A DNA stretch of 64,000 nt from [Scytonema hofmanni] UTEX 2349 (GCF_000582685.1 NZ_KK073768.1:872509-936508); one strand, 5' to 3'. Shown: positions 17,672 through 27,738, counted from the first letter of the stretch. The notes: generated from the sequence alone by a model not told the origin. Translations and numbers: made by a program.

Positions 17672-18724
17672 CTATCGCTTTGCGTAATAGTCGTTAAAAG
17701 ACTCATAACCACTATCGGTTTTATACAGTTGACATTCGTCTGTAATTTGCTTCATTAAAGACCAAGAAAACCGACATTCATCATGTAGATACGTGCCCCA
17801 ATTTTCTTGGATACTACCATAAGCCATCCGCAAATTATAAGAAGGAATAGCAGTAGAAATGTGATGGGGGACGTGAACATTAATATCGTGGCAAAGGAAT
17901 TCTACCCAGCGTGGGTAATCGCAGTGAATTGAGCCAAATAACTGCGCTATTCCAGCATTCCACTTAGAAGCTTCCACAAAAGGAACATCTGAAGCAGTGT
18001 GGTGAACAATAGTAAAGGTACTCATCCAGAAATGGTACACCAGCCAGGGTATCAGCCAAAATTTGACAAAACCCCAGATACCGGTTGTAGCTATCAGAGT
18101 CGGGAAAGCGATCGCAGCAAAAATAGCTACCACAGCCACAGAAAGTTTAACACTCGATTGGTCTTTAGTTTGGAACTTTCGCCAATCAAAGTGTACAACT
18201 GCCCAATGTCCAACTGAACCTACCCACCACAAGCGTTTAGTGATAAATACCTCAAAAGCTGACTGCTTGACTTTATCCCAACCTTCAAACACTTCTGTTC
18301 TGATGGGATGCCAAGCGTTGTCTTCGTCTAACTTATTGGTATGAGCATGATGATAATTATGCTTTATACGCCAACTGTGGAACGGGTAAATCAACGGCAT
18401 CATAAATAAATGCCCTACTACATCATTTACCCAACGACGTTTGGCAAATGAACGATGACCACAATCGTGTCCGATCACAAAAAAACCCGTCAACGCGGTT
18501 CCAGTGAAAATCCACGCTACGGGTAAGAGAAACCAAGGAGAAAATATCAAGCTTAAGTAACCAAGGCTTACCATCAAGACACTGATTATTGCTCTTGTCC
18601 AAGCTTTGCGACGATCCTGTAGAAAACATTCTCGTGGCAGGGTTTTGATAATATCTTTAAGCTTCAGTTCGGAATTACCAAAGTCACAAGCTTCTTGTTT
18701 GCCGCTGATTGTTGATGTAGTCAT
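17672..18724 (-). CDS. desA: Acyl-lipid delta-12 fatty acid desaturase
   Basis: 350 aa from the ATG at 18724 (MTTSTISGKQ); the frame is open nine codons further. Histidine boxes are HDCGH (86-90), HNYHH (122-126) and HVPHH (284-288). It converts oleoyl to linoleoyl groups in membrane lipids and feeds DesB. Membrane-spanning segments lie near 45-85 and 195-245. It sits between desC and desB in the order known from Nostoc-type genomes. Confidence 0.9.
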   Translation of the reverse strand: MTTSTISGKQEACDFGNSELKLKDIIKTLPRECFLQDRRKAWTRAIISVLMVSLGYLSLIFSPWFLLPVAWIFTGTALTGFFVIGHDCGHRSFAKRRWVNDVVGHLFMMPLIYPFHSWRIKHNYHHAHTNKLDEDNAWHPIRTEVFEGWDKVKQSAFEVFITKRLWWVGSVGHWAVVHFDWRKFQTKDQSSVKLSVAVVAIFAAIAFPTLIATTGIWGFVKFWLIPWLVYHFWMSTFTIVHHTASDVPFVEASKWNAGIAQLFGSIHCDYPRWVEFLCHDINVHVPHHISTAIPSYNLRMAYGSIQENWGTYLHDECRFSWSLMKQITDECQLYKTDSGYESFNDYYAKR

Positions 18725-18985
18725 GAATACCTGATAGACAACAAACCTCACTACCGATTTAGAGACATGAAACTCGTGTCTCTGTCATTACAAAGTTTCG
18801 TAACATTACATTATTGATTCGGATTATAGCAACCTAACTGAGCATACCGCACCAGTAAATAGCTTTTGTACGCTTATTCGGCATTTACGAATCATATTGG
18901 TTAAAGTCTTTTATTATTAGTCATTAGTCAAGTGTCAAATGTCAAGAGTTTGTTGACTATTGATCGTTGACTAATGACCGACTTG

Positions 18986-19801
18986 CTACTTTCCTGGTGC
19001 TAGCTTTACATTCGTAGCCAGACCCAGTGCTTGTAGCAATTGAATTGTCATCCATGTTAAATCGATTTCCCACCATTCCAGCCCGTGACGAGCCGAGTAT
19101 TGATAAGCGTGGTGGTTATTGTGCCAACCTTCACCAAATACTAAAACAGCTACCCACCAGCAATTAGTTGAGCGATCGCCACTATCGTGCGTCTGGTAGC
19201 CAAATTTGTGCGTAGCGCTGTTTACCAACCAAGTGCAGTGATAAACCCAGACAATACGAGCAAAAACTCCCCAAACGACAAACGACCAGCCACCAAGCCA
19301 CAAAAGCAGTCCACCCAACGCAAATTGGATGACAATAAAATATTTTTGTAAAAACTGATAAACTGAGTCGTCGTTCAGGTCTTTAGTAAAGCGATGAGCT
19401 TCGGCATGAGCGGGGGAGTGATAAATTAGCCAACCCATGTGACTCCACCAAAAGCCTTTGTTGGAATCATGGGGATCGGCAACTTGGTCAGAGTACAAAT
19501 GGTGTATCCTGTGTGTACCGATCCACTCAATGGGTCCACCTTGACAGGCGAGTGTTCCACAAAATACGAGAAAATATTCTAGCCATTTGGGAGTTTGAAA
19601 ACTGCGGTGAGTTACAAGACGGTGAAATCCTAAGGTAATACCTAAACCACCAGTCACCCAGTAAAGAAATAAAGCGACGCCAACTGCTTTCCAGCTAAAG
19701 TTACTCGGAAGCAGTGCAAATAAAGCTCCGATGTGCAGAGCGAGGAAAAAGAGGGTGTTTACCCAGTTTATTTGAGGTTTAGTTGAGGCAGCAATTGTCA
19801 T
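18986..19801 (-). CDS. desC: Acyl-lipid delta-9 fatty acid desaturase
   Basis: 271 aa. First desaturation step, at delta-9 of stearoyl or palmitoyl lipids. Histidine motifs are HRLVTH (60-65), HRIHH (97-101) and HNNHH (227-231). It contains four or so hydrophobic helices. It is the leading gene of the desaturase set; the 261 bp to desA include GTCAAGTGTCAAATGTCAAG-like short repeats, so separate promoters are possible. It is divergent from the PLP enzyme gene, with 88 bp between. Confidence 0.92.
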   Translation of the reverse strand: MTIAASTKPQINWVNTLFFLALHIGALFALLPSNFSWKAVGVALFLYWVTGGLGITLGFHRLVTHRSFQTPKWLEYFLVFCGTLACQGGPIEWIGTHRIHHLYSDQVADPHDSNKGFWWSHMGWLIYHSPAHAEAHRFTKDLNDDSVYQFLQKYFIVIQFALGGLLLWLGGWSFVVWGVFARIVWVYHCTWLVNSATHKFGYQTHDSGDRSTNCWWVAVLVFGEGWHNNHHAYQYSARHGLEWWEIDLTWMTIQLLQALGLATNVKLAPGK

Positions 19802-19889
19802 GCAGTAATCACCTGAGTAGGAAATGAATGAACGTTAGGAACCGCGAGATCGAAAGATCCGCATGTGTATTTTTTTTTAAGAGGAACAA

Positions 19890-21119
19890 ATGAACAGCTT
19901 TGATGTGCTGCAAGAAGCAGAAGAGGCACTGTTAGAGATTTTTTCTAAAATTGACACTCAGGTCAAGCATAATCTGAAACGAGTGCTGGATGCATTTCGC
20001 GATCGCCGTGTAGGTGCACACCATTTTGCTGGTGTAAGTGGTTATGGTCATGATGATTTAGGACGAGAAACTTTAGATAAAGTTTTTGCGGATGTGATGG
20101 GTGCTGAGGCGTCGGTGGTGCGGGTGCAGTTTGTTTCCGGAACCCATGCGATCGCTTGTGCTTTATATGGTGTCCTCCGTCCTGGGGATGAAATGCTTGC
20201 TGTAGTGGGGGCACCCTATGATACTCTCGAAGAAGTCATTGGTTTACGCGGTGAAAATCAAGGTTCTCTTCTTGATTTTGGCATAAATTATCGACAATTG
20301 AATCTAACCCCTGAAGGAACCATCGATTGGCAAGCTTTAAGCCGGGGGGTAGAAAAAAATACTCGCTTAGTATTAATTCAGCGTTCTTGTGGCTATTCCT
20401 GGCGTCCAAGTTTATCAATTGCTGAGATTGAAAAAATTATCCACATAGTCAAACAGCAAAATCCCAACACCATTTGTTTTGTCGATAACTGCTACGGCGA
20501 ATTTATCGAAACCAAAGAACCCACAGCCGTTGGTGCTGATTTAATGGCGGGATCGTTAATTAAAAATCCTGGTGGTACAATTGTCAACGCAGGTGGATAC
20601 ATCGCCGGACGTGCCGACTTAGTAGAAGCTGCCGCATGTCGCCTTACCGCACCGGGAATTGGTAGTTATGGTGGTGCAACTTTCGACCAAAATCGCATTC
20701 TCTTCCAAGGCTTATTTCTCGCTCCGCAAATGGTAGGAGAGGCGATGAAAGGAACTCACCTTAGTGGTTATGTGTTTGATAAACTTGGTTATCCGGTGAA
20801 TCCCGCACCTTTTGCCCCCCGCCGCGATGTGATTCAATCAATTAAACTGGGTTCGGCGAAAAAGCTGATTGCCTTTTGTAAAGCGATACAACAGCATTCT
20901 CCCATCGGTTCCTATCTCGACCCCGTTCCCGATGAAATGCCGGGGTATGAGAGCCAGGTAGTGATGGCTGGAGGAACGTTTATTGAGGGTAGTACTTCGG
21001 AGTTTTCCGCCGATGGTCCTTTGCGGGAGCCGTATGTAGTTTATTGTCAAGGTGGGACTCATTGGACGCATGTGGCGATCGCATTAGAAGCAGCGATCGA
21101 AGCTGTGGGAGAAGCGTAG
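19890..21119 (+). CDS. Methionine gamma-lyase / aluminium-resistance family PLP enzyme
   Basis: 409 aa, with GAGGAAC ahead of the ATG. Fold-type I PLP enzyme of the YnbB / aluminium resistance family. Visible are HHFAGVSGYGHDDLGRE near the N-terminus, VQFVSGTHAIACALYGVLRPGDE, CFVDNCYGEFIE (Asp contacting the PLP ring), and GSLIKNPGGTIVNAGGY with the Schiff-base lysine at 225. The C-terminus GGTHWTHVAIALEAAI is complete. It is annotated elsewhere as a cystathionine beta-lyase-like protein; the physiological substrate is not settled. It is divergent from desC. Confidence 0.85.
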   Translation: MNSFDVLQEAEEALLEIFSKIDTQVKHNLKRVLDAFRDRRVGAHHFAGVSGYGHDDLGRETLDKVFADVMGAEASVVRVQFVSGTHAIACALYGVLRPGDEMLAVVGAPYDTLEEVIGLRGENQGSLLDFGINYRQLNLTPEGTIDWQALSRGVEKNTRLVLIQRSCGYSWRPSLSIAEIEKIIHIVKQQNPNTICFVDNCYGEFIETKEPTAVGADLMAGSLIKNPGGTIVNAGGYIAGRADLVEAAACRLTAPGIGSYGGATFDQNRILFQGLFLAPQMVGEAMKGTHLSGYVFDKLGYPVNPAPFAPRRDVIQSIKLGSAKKLIAFCKAIQQHSPIGSYLDPVPDEMPGYESQVVMAGGTFIEGSTSEFSADGPLREPYVVYCQGGTHWTHVAIALEAAIEAVGEA

Positions 21120-21530
21120 AAAGGAAATGGAAATATTGAAGAAGGCAGAAGGCAGAGGGCAGAGGGCAGAAGGTTTTGTTTAGAAGGGGATTCCGACCCC
21201 TCCTAAACAAGAGCCACCAAATTTTCAATTTGGTGGGGGTCTTAAACCCTTACTCCCTTCGGTCGTGGCAGAGGGCAGGAATCAGAATTCCCTTCTGCCT
21301 TCTGCCTCCTGCCCTCTGCCTTTCTTGATAATTTGTAACTCTTGATCCTTAATACTGAGTTGCCCATCATACGTAACACCTCACCCCCAACCCTTCTCCT
21401 AACCAAGATACAGCTGGCGAATAGGGGTTGATACCCCTCATTTTACCAAAAACCCTCGTAGAGACGTTCGGTTCGGAACGTCTCTACAATCGTGTGGAAT
21501 GACGCAAAATGTTTGACTCTTGACCCTTGA
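21120..21530. other. Repeat-only intergenic region
   Basis: It holds heptamer-type runs (GGCAGAGGGCAGAGGGCAG at about 21154-21172; CCTTCTG/CCTCCTG at about 21291-21321), a CCTCACCCCCAACCC block near 21381, and a GTAGAGACG palindrome at 21458-21487. No gene was found. Confidence 0.6.
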
Positions 21531-23126
21531 CTAATGACGTTCGATCGCATCTCTTGTAGTTTTGTAAGCCTCAATAAAAGTTCGGAAGGATTCTTGAGAA
21601 ATTTCTTCTAAAATCAGTTTGTCTGCGACTTCCTTGAGAATTCCATCTATCTTCTGTTGAAGTACACCTTTAGTTTCCTTAGTATCGTGTAGTAATTCAA
21701 CGATCGCTTTAATGTATTTTGCAGAAATTTCTCGTTGCTTATCTTCTATTTGTTGCTCAATAAATTGTTTTTCCCGTTCTATTGCTTCGCGAGTTGTTTT
21801 ATAAGCTTCGTTAAAAGTTCGGAAGGATTCTTGAGAAATACTCTCCAATATGAGAGCATCAGCAGCTTTTCTAAAAATTTCATCAAGTTGCTTTTGATTA
21901 CTATCAAGGTCTTTTGGACTTGCTTTCATTAAATTAATAGCTGATGCAATATATTCATCAGCCTCATTTTTTCGGCTACTTTCTATCCATATTTTCAGTT
22001 GTCTAATCCAGGAAACAATGACTACGATAACTGTTAAAATTAAAGCTAAATAGTCTGCATGTTCTTGCACAAAAGAGGGTTTATCTCGTTCATAAAAAGC
22101 AACTGCACCTGGATGAATAGGAGGGATACTACCACTTGTATTACTTGGACGGTCAATACTAGCAATCAAGGGTTTCACCTCAGGATGCTCTTTAGAAACG
22201 GTATTGGCTATTTCTTGACGATGCTCAAATATAATGCGAGTAATTTCTTGGATAACACTTGCATCTACCGTATCTCTTACTACTAATATTCTTGATACTG
22301 CGACTGTTGGTAAGTCTTTGTCAGGTACGGCAAAATTGCCTTTGTATGCTCCTTGAGGAATTTCGGCGCTTTCAAAAGCAGGATGTTGAATTTTCATCGC
22401 TTTTGCCTGTTCAATAGGCACTAATCTTGCATCGTAGTCTTTGACAAGGGTAGAAATACCTTGGTTCCCTAAAGCACGAACACGAAACAAAGCATCTACC
22501 GTTCTAGATTTAAAATCTTCTTCTGCTTGCTTATCATCGTAATTTTCATTATTACTTAAACCAGTAACTTTAATATCTAGCGTTTTTTTATCTTCTTTCA
22601 GTAAACCGTAATGCTGTGCGACTTTATCAAAAGATTTATATTGTCCTCCTTTAATAGGTAAAGAAACTCTTTTACCCCTGAGGTCAGAGAATTGCTTGAT
22701 ATTTGGATCTCTAACTACTAGCTGAAATAAATCTTTATACAATATAGCCACGGTTCTAGACGATTGAGCTTTGGTACCAGATATTTCTTCAGGGGCAACG
22801 TCTGCTTGAGCTGTTGCTAACTGTGCAGTACCTTCTTGCAATTTTTTGAGGCTTTCTGTTGTACCCCCAGTAGATATGACTTCAATCTTAATACTCGAAT
22901 TGCGTTCTACGACCTTTTCAATCGCTTCGCTGATAATATAACTTTCCCCTTCCGGGTCCCCTGCTGCGAGAGTGAGAGTCGATGACATCAAACCTTGAAC
23001 TCGGAAGTTGTGATAGGTGGTTAATACAACTAAGCTTAAGCTGGCAAATCCCAAGCAAATAAAGATGAATTTGGATAAAGGATCGAGATTGCGAAAAAAG
23101 CTCAGGAAATTGATTTTAACTGTCAT
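21531..23126 (-). CDS. TAXI-family solute-binding domain anchored in the membrane, with duplicated cytoplasmic helical domain
   Basis: 531 aa. An N-terminal membrane anchor (about 18-40, FIFICLGFASLSLVVLTT) is followed by a TAXI/TRAP-type periplasmic ligand-binding domain at about 50-340 (LTLAAGDPEGESYIISEAI, EVISTGGTTESLKKL, AQLATAQADVAPEE, FSDLRGKRVSLP). A second transmembrane helix lies near 358-378 (YLALILTVIVVIVSWI). The C-terminal part of about 150 residues contains two related helical blocks: SISQESFRTFNEAYKTTREA and EISQESFRTFIEAYKTTRDA. No TRAP permease genes adjoin. Inference: a membrane sensor or an orphan binding protein rather than a classic TRAP component. Confidence 0.8.
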   Translation of the reverse strand: MTVKINFLSFFRNLDPLSKFIFICLGFASLSLVVLTTYHNFRVQGLMSSTLTLAAGDPEGESYIISEAIEKVVERNSSIKIEVISTGGTTESLKKLQEGTAQLATAQADVAPEEISGTKAQSSRTVAILYKDLFQLVVRDPNIKQFSDLRGKRVSLPIKGGQYKSFDKVAQHYGLLKEDKKTLDIKVTGLSNNENYDDKQAEEDFKSRTVDALFRVRALGNQGISTLVKDYDARLVPIEQAKAMKIQHPAFESAEIPQGAYKGNFAVPDKDLPTVAVSRILVVRDTVDASVIQEITRIIFEHRQEIANTVSKEHPEVKPLIASIDRPSNTSGSIPPIHPGAVAFYERDKPSFVQEHADYLALILTVIVVIVSWIRQLKIWIESSRKNEADEYIASAINLMKASPKDLDSNQKQLDEIFRKAADALILESISQESFRTFNEAYKTTREAIEREKQFIEQQIEDKQREISAKYIKAIVELLHDTKETKGVLQQKIDGILKEVADKLILEEISQESFRTFIEAYKTTRDAIERH

Positions 23127-23368
23127 AACTCTAAAATTTTAATCTTTGGCAGAGATTAATGCACAACAACTTCTGCCAGTAAAAGAGCAACGTCCTATTG
23201 AGTTGCGTTGTATTTTAGCTACATGAAAACAGTTATGGATACAAATTGTAATGGCGGCATTCTAGACCAAATTTAATTGACTGTAAATCTGTGATTTTAT
23301 ACAAAGAAGCCCTCGTTGCTCAAAATTTATTGGCAACGAGAGCATCCAATCGCGATATAAAGCCTATC

Positions 23369-24733
23369 CTAATAATTCTTTTGCCAAGGTCCCCAGATTG
23401 CAAAAGTGATTCCGGGGGTTTGGACATTCACAAACATTGTCCGACCATCTGGAGAGAAGCAAGCACCAGCGAACTCGTTATCGTTAAGAGCGTTACGAGC
23501 AAATTGGTAGAGTTCCCCACCAGGAGTAACCCCGACAACGAACTGCTCATCGCTACCATCTTCACAAAGAAAGAGGTCGCCAAAGGGAGCCACCACAATG
23601 TTATCAGGCATATCTAGTATGGTGCTATCGTTTGGCTCAACAAATAGTTCAATAGTACCACCTTCTCTGGCATTTCTGCCAGGAATGTAACGCCAAACCT
23701 GACCCCTACTGTTAGCACCACCACTTGTAGCACAAAAGTAAAACTCTCCGTTGCCGTACCATATTCCTTCACCGCGAGTAAATTGTGCGGCTCCTTTCTC
23801 AAAACCTTCTATCCGCACTGTGTCTAGTTCAGGATCGTAATCTTCAATGCGAACCCACTCTACTTCCTTTGGTTCATTTATAGGGAAATTAGTTCTGGTT
23901 ATGGCTTGAGGCATATCCTTAATTTTGAGAGCCTCAAGGATACCACCTGCCTCTAATTTGCCTGGTTTATTGGGGATGAAACGATAGAATAAGCTATCTC
24001 CAGTGTCTTCTGTCTGATAGACAATTCCGGTTCTGGGGTCAATGGCAACGGCTTCGTGGTTAAATCGACCCATTTCTACTAAAGGTCTAGGATCAACAGT
24101 ACCCTTTTTGGGTTTGCGAAGCGCTGGAACTTCAAAGTTATAACCGTGTCGCTGAGAAACTCTGTTAGGATTGGGTACGAAGATACCAGAATTTGCTGGC
24201 TGTTGTATCGTCTCAGGAGTAGTTTCTGGAGTGGAGGTGTTTTCTTCACAACTAATCCATGACCCCCAAGGAGTTGGACCACCAGCACAGTTACGGTAAG
24301 TTCCCGCTAGTGAAGCGTAATCTGTAATAAGTTCACGCTTTGGGTTAACGATTAATGTAGTTGTGCCACCCTTACAAAGCTCGTCATACCTTTGTCCAAT
24401 GACTTGTGTGCTTGAATTTGGGCTAAGTTCGTGATTGCGAACTAAGATAACGGAGCGATTTGGTCCAGCGAAAGCAGCCATGCCATCATGACCACCAGGC
24501 ACTGGGTTGCCGTCACCCATCATATCGCCTGTCCGCGAAAATGCTCGGTATTTAAATCCGTCTGGTAAGTCTAACAAGCCATTAGGATCTGGGATGAGCG
24601 GACCATAGCCTGAACCTGTGAGGGATTTTCCTTGAGCAGTTTTAGCATAAACAGCTTTTAAAGTATCCCCAACAACAAGAGTTGCAGCAGTTGCACCTGC
24701 AATAGTAACAAATTGTCTTCGTGAGAAAGCCAT
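23369..24733 (-). CDS. PhoX-like (DUF839) phosphatase-family protein, Tat-exported
   Basis: 454 aa. The N-terminus carries a twin-arginine motif SRRQFV (4-9) and a hydrophobic stretch, then AKTAQG, so folded export through Tat is predicted. The body fits the PhoX/DUF839 beta-propeller: LLDLPDGFKYRAFSRTGD, VRNHELSP, GPTPWGSWISCEEN, GRFNHEAVAID, YQTEDTGDSLFYRF and LCEDGS. Known PhoX members are Ca/Fe-dependent alkaline phosphatases; this is one of the shorter DUF839 proteins, so phosphatase activity is inferred. Single gene. Confidence 0.8.
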   Translation of the reverse strand: MAFSRRQFVTIAGATAATLVVGDTLKAVYAKTAQGKSLTGSGYGPLIPDPNGLLDLPDGFKYRAFSRTGDMMGDGNPVPGGHDGMAAFAGPNRSVILVRNHELSPNSSTQVIGQRYDELCKGGTTTLIVNPKRELITDYASLAGTYRNCAGGPTPWGSWISCEENTSTPETTPETIQQPANSGIFVPNPNRVSQRHGYNFEVPALRKPKKGTVDPRPLVEMGRFNHEAVAIDPRTGIVYQTEDTGDSLFYRFIPNKPGKLEAGGILEALKIKDMPQAITRTNFPINEPKEVEWVRIEDYDPELDTVRIEGFEKGAAQFTRGEGIWYGNGEFYFCATSGGANSRGQVWRYIPGRNAREGGTIELFVEPNDSTILDMPDNIVVAPFGDLFLCEDGSDEQFVVGVTPGGELYQFARNALNDNEFAGACFSPDGRTMFVNVQTPGITFAIWGPWQKNY

Positions 24734-25669
24734 AGTTTCTGTGATAACTCTTTTATTTGGATTTAAAAATTAGTAGATGTTGTGCAATATTTAGGTTGTG
24801 CTATAAATTTCTACAAGAGTAAAATATCTGGCGTTTTCATGCCTAATCTGACTCTTGAGCATGGTTAAAACACGTAAAATTTCTCAATTTTTTGCCTAAA
24901 AATTTTTGTTGTCACAACTACTCAACTAAAGTTAATGCAACCAAAGAATATACTTTTAAAGTTAAGCTCAGTTAATCACAGTGTTAACTATGTTTTAAGA
25001 AGCAATATTATAAAATTTAATTTAAACTTTTATTTCTTTTTAAGTATTAGTTTGATTATTTATTTAAAATACAGCAGTTTTTATTAGACATCGACCCCTA
25101 TGCTTATGATGCGTTACCACAAAGCCAAAAGACGTAGCAATGCTACGTCTCTACATTTCTTTTCACGCAGATGTCTATTGTTCAGATAAAAAATAGGAAC
25201 ACGATATTATCGTGTCCCAACAAATAACTGAAAAGCGTCTCTAATTTACTCACAGTAAATAAGTATTATTCTGCAATACGCTTGGTGTTAAGGATTACTG
25301 GTGGTAATTCTAGATGTGTAGAGACTTTGTATTTCGCGTCTCTACATTAGACATCTGTTGGAAAAGATGTAGAGACGTTTCAGTGGAACGTCTAATCAAG
25401 GGTTATGGGTAAAGCATAATTAATTTCCACTGCTATGTCTATTAGGCATCTCCAGAAAAGACGTAAAGACGTTTCAGTGGAACGTCTAATCAAGGGTTTC
25501 GGGTAAAGCATAATTAATTTCCACTGCTAAGTAGATAAGTACGATAAAACCTAACTACGTCCGAAGCGAACGTAACGAAGTGAAGTGAAGCAATCACAAG
25601 GGTTTCGAGAGTTTTACATTTCGTTACATAGGTAGGTTTATTTGTGCCTACCTACTTATGTCTATTGTA
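24734..25669. other. 936-bp gap packed with MITE-like repeats
   Basis: The first 350 bp are AT-rich and featureless. From about 25085 to 25528 come three copies of a small element with TAGACAT-like ends around a GTAGAGACG-type core: one reversed copy (25085-25179) and two direct copies (25347-25441 and 25441-25529). No gene was recognised. Confidence 0.6.
25347..25529 (+). repeat. Two tandem MITE-like elements of about 90 bp
   Basis: Each copy shows a TAGACATC-like left end, a central hairpin with arms GACGTTTC/GGAACGTC, then AATCAAGGGTT and GGGTAAAGCATAATTAATTT. The first copy ends ATGTCTA, the complement of its start. Partial copies are at 54826-54893 and 56352-56425. Confidence 0.7.
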
Positions 25670-26863
25670 TTATTCTGGCAATTTATACTGCCCAACAATT
25701 CGTTTAGCAAACTCCGGAACATGTGCATCTAACTTGTCTGGATGATTGCGCTTGACGTATAAATAATTACGTGTAAAGTGAGAATCAATTGAGAAACGCG
25801 CATATTCCAAACCTTTGGGACCGATTTTTTCAATCACGACACCCATCAATTTTGCCGCCCACATCGGCAGAGTAACGCCTTTGTCATAAGCGGGAATACT
25901 TTGTTGTACGGCTTCAGTACGGTTCCCTTGCGATGTCACTGGCTGGGTTTTTAGCTGGTCTTTCACCAAGTCGAGCATTTCTTTGCCTGTATCATTTCTG
26001 ACTACAATCCACTGCCAGCCGAAGGGTGCGCCCATGTAACCGACTACCAAATCTGCCAGTGAATTTACGTAATCAAAGCAACTCATACAAGAGGGAGCAA
26101 AAACATCTTTGAGTTTGTTGGTTTTTAAGCCAAAGAATGGTACGGTTTCTGTTGAGCCATCTTCGTGTTTGAAGTGAACTCGGAAGTCTTGCATGAATTC
26201 GTAATGTACCACTGTTTCAGGCGATCGGCTGGTGGTTTCTAAGAATTTTTGCAGTCCGGCACGGTTAACGTTATCTACACATGGCGTTCCTAAGACATAC
26301 AACTTTTCTAACCCAAGTTGTTTTTCGACGGCTCGTAATGCTTGAATTTGGCAACCAACCCCAATTACTAACAGTCGCTTCATCCCCGATTTTTCTATTT
26401 GTTCTAACACGGAAAGGTTAGGGGAAAGTGTTGGTTTATTTACTCGCGCTGCTAGTATTTCTTCTGGGGTTCGGGCGATGATTGGCATCGGTTGAAAGCG
26501 ATCTTCTTTGGTGTTTTGTACGCAAACAACGCCTTCAACTATGCCGCGATTGAGCATTTCAATGGCAATGCTGCTAACAATTCCCGTCCATTGTGCGCCT
26601 TCGATGGGCTGCTGTTTGCGGGCTGCGGTCATGTGTTGATGAACACCAAAGTAGAGTTCATCGGGGTTATCGAGATTGCGCGATCGCTCGTGGGTTTCTT
26701 CTTCAAGTTCGCCTATTTGCTGATTAATAAAAGCGCAGGCTTCCTTGACATAGTGAATGTAATATGTGTCGCACAGTCCGCACTCGCTACAAAGTTCTTT
26801 CGCAGGACGACGGCTAGACGGTTTGAGAGCTTTGGCTTTTTTATGAGGATAAACTGAAGTCAT
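25670..26863 (-). CDS. bciB: Ferredoxin-dependent divinyl (proto)chlorophyllide a 8-vinyl reductase (BciB type)
   Basis: 397 aa, FrhB-like flavo-iron-sulphur protein. Cysteine motifs are C25-x2-C28-x2-C31 (LCSECGLC), C195 (LGTPCVDN) and C259-x2-C262 (PSCMSCFDY), which suit two [4Fe-4S] clusters. In cyanobacteria the protein of this length (Synechocystis slr1923 type) reduces the 8-vinyl group during chlorophyll a synthesis; the plant homologue HCAR acts on 7-hydroxymethyl chlorophyll. Older annotation calls it coenzyme F420 hydrogenase beta subunit. Assignment is by recalled family resemblance. It stands alone. Confidence 0.82.
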   Translation of the reverse strand: MTSVYPHKKAKALKPSSRRPAKELCSECGLCDTYYIHYVKEACAFINQQIGELEEETHERSRNLDNPDELYFGVHQHMTAARKQQPIEGAQWTGIVSSIAIEMLNRGIVEGVVCVQNTKEDRFQPMPIIARTPEEILAARVNKPTLSPNLSVLEQIEKSGMKRLLVIGVGCQIQALRAVEKQLGLEKLYVLGTPCVDNVNRAGLQKFLETTSRSPETVVHYEFMQDFRVHFKHEDGSTETVPFFGLKTNKLKDVFAPSCMSCFDYVNSLADLVVGYMGAPFGWQWIVVRNDTGKEMLDLVKDQLKTQPVTSQGNRTEAVQQSIPAYDKGVTLPMWAAKLMGVVIEKIGPKGLEYARFSIDSHFTRNYLYVKRNHPDKLDAHVPEFAKRIVGQYKLPE

Positions 26864-27129
26864 ATAAATTCTTTGTCTTATGGAGATATCGCTTTTATTA
26901 CAATACCTTCTGAGGTAGTGCAGTGGTTGGCAGCTAGAAACAAAAAAATTTCACCGTACATTCTCTTATTTAAATTCTCCTGAATAGTAGAGACTAAAAT
27001 TCTTTATTGCATAAATGCATGACGAAAATTTATCACAAAAACTCTGCGTCACTCTGGGTTTACCTCCTTTGCTCCTCTGCGTTAAAAAAGGCTACGAACT
27101 TATGCGATCGCTGTACTTAGTTGTGCAAA

Positions 27130-27618
27130 TTATTTTAAAATAGTCTGAGCCGTAGCGATCGCATCTTCCACTTTCTCCACAACATAAATATTGTTCGGCG
27201 ATATTTTTTGAAAGAAAACTTTACTTTCTACATCGTCACTCAATAAAATTACTTGCTTGTTTGCTTTTAAAGCCAAAGCAATTTCTGACGCTGTTCCCGC
27301 ACCCATGCCACAGGCTATCAGCAAATCGCTGGAAAGTACATTAATATTATTACGTGCATTTCCCATATCGGTAAAAATGGCAATATCAACTGCTTCAGAA
27401 ATGCCTTTTTTACTATCATCGGGAAGAATGCCCAGAACTAAACCATTGCTAGACTTTGCACCCTTACTCGCTGCATCCATCACGCCGACATTTCTACCAC
27501 CAGTCAGCAAAATCCATTGTTGTTGGGCTATTAGTTTACCAAGCTCATAGGCATTTTGCAAATCCTTTGCTGTTGCCTTTTCACCGGGTCCCATGACACC
27601 TATTATAATTTTTCGCAT
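27130..27618 (-). CDS. SLOG-fold (TIGR00725 / LOG-like) nucleotide-binding protein
   Basis: 162 aa. A Rossmann-like SLOG domain starts MRKIIIGVMGPGE, then WILLTGGRNVGVMDAASKGA (GG motif) and LIACGMGAGTASEIALALK. It is related to the lysine-decarboxylase-like/LOG phosphoribohydrolases but lacks their full PGGxGTxxE motif (GMGAGTASE instead). It probably binds a nucleotide or ADP-ribose-type ligand; its biological role is unknown. Isolated gene. Confidence 0.75.
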   Translation of the reverse strand: MRKIIIGVMGPGEKATAKDLQNAYELGKLIAQQQWILLTGGRNVGVMDAASKGAKSSNGLVLGILPDDSKKGISEAVDIAIFTDMGNARNNINVLSSDLLIACGMGAGTASEIALALKANKQVILLSDDVESKVFFQKISPNNIYVVEKVEDAIATAQTILK

Positions 27619-27650
27619 AGTTAGGAAATTTGAAACCCTCTTTTCAGATT

Positions 27651-27700
27651 AGTCCGCGCAGGCGGACTTTGTTTCTGTAGCCGCGATTTTAATCGTCGGG
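27651..27700 (+). repeat. Two-hairpin dispersed repeat, copy B
   Basis: Hairpin 1 is AGTCCGCGCAGGCGGACT (27651-27668), with linker TTGTTTCTGTAGCC and hairpin 2 CGATTTTAATCG. It is preceded by TTTGAAACCCTCTTTTCAG, also seen beside copy D. Confidence 0.75.
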
Positions 27701-27738
27701 GTTCCTCGCAAACCTAACCCCCAGCCCCTTCCCTACTA

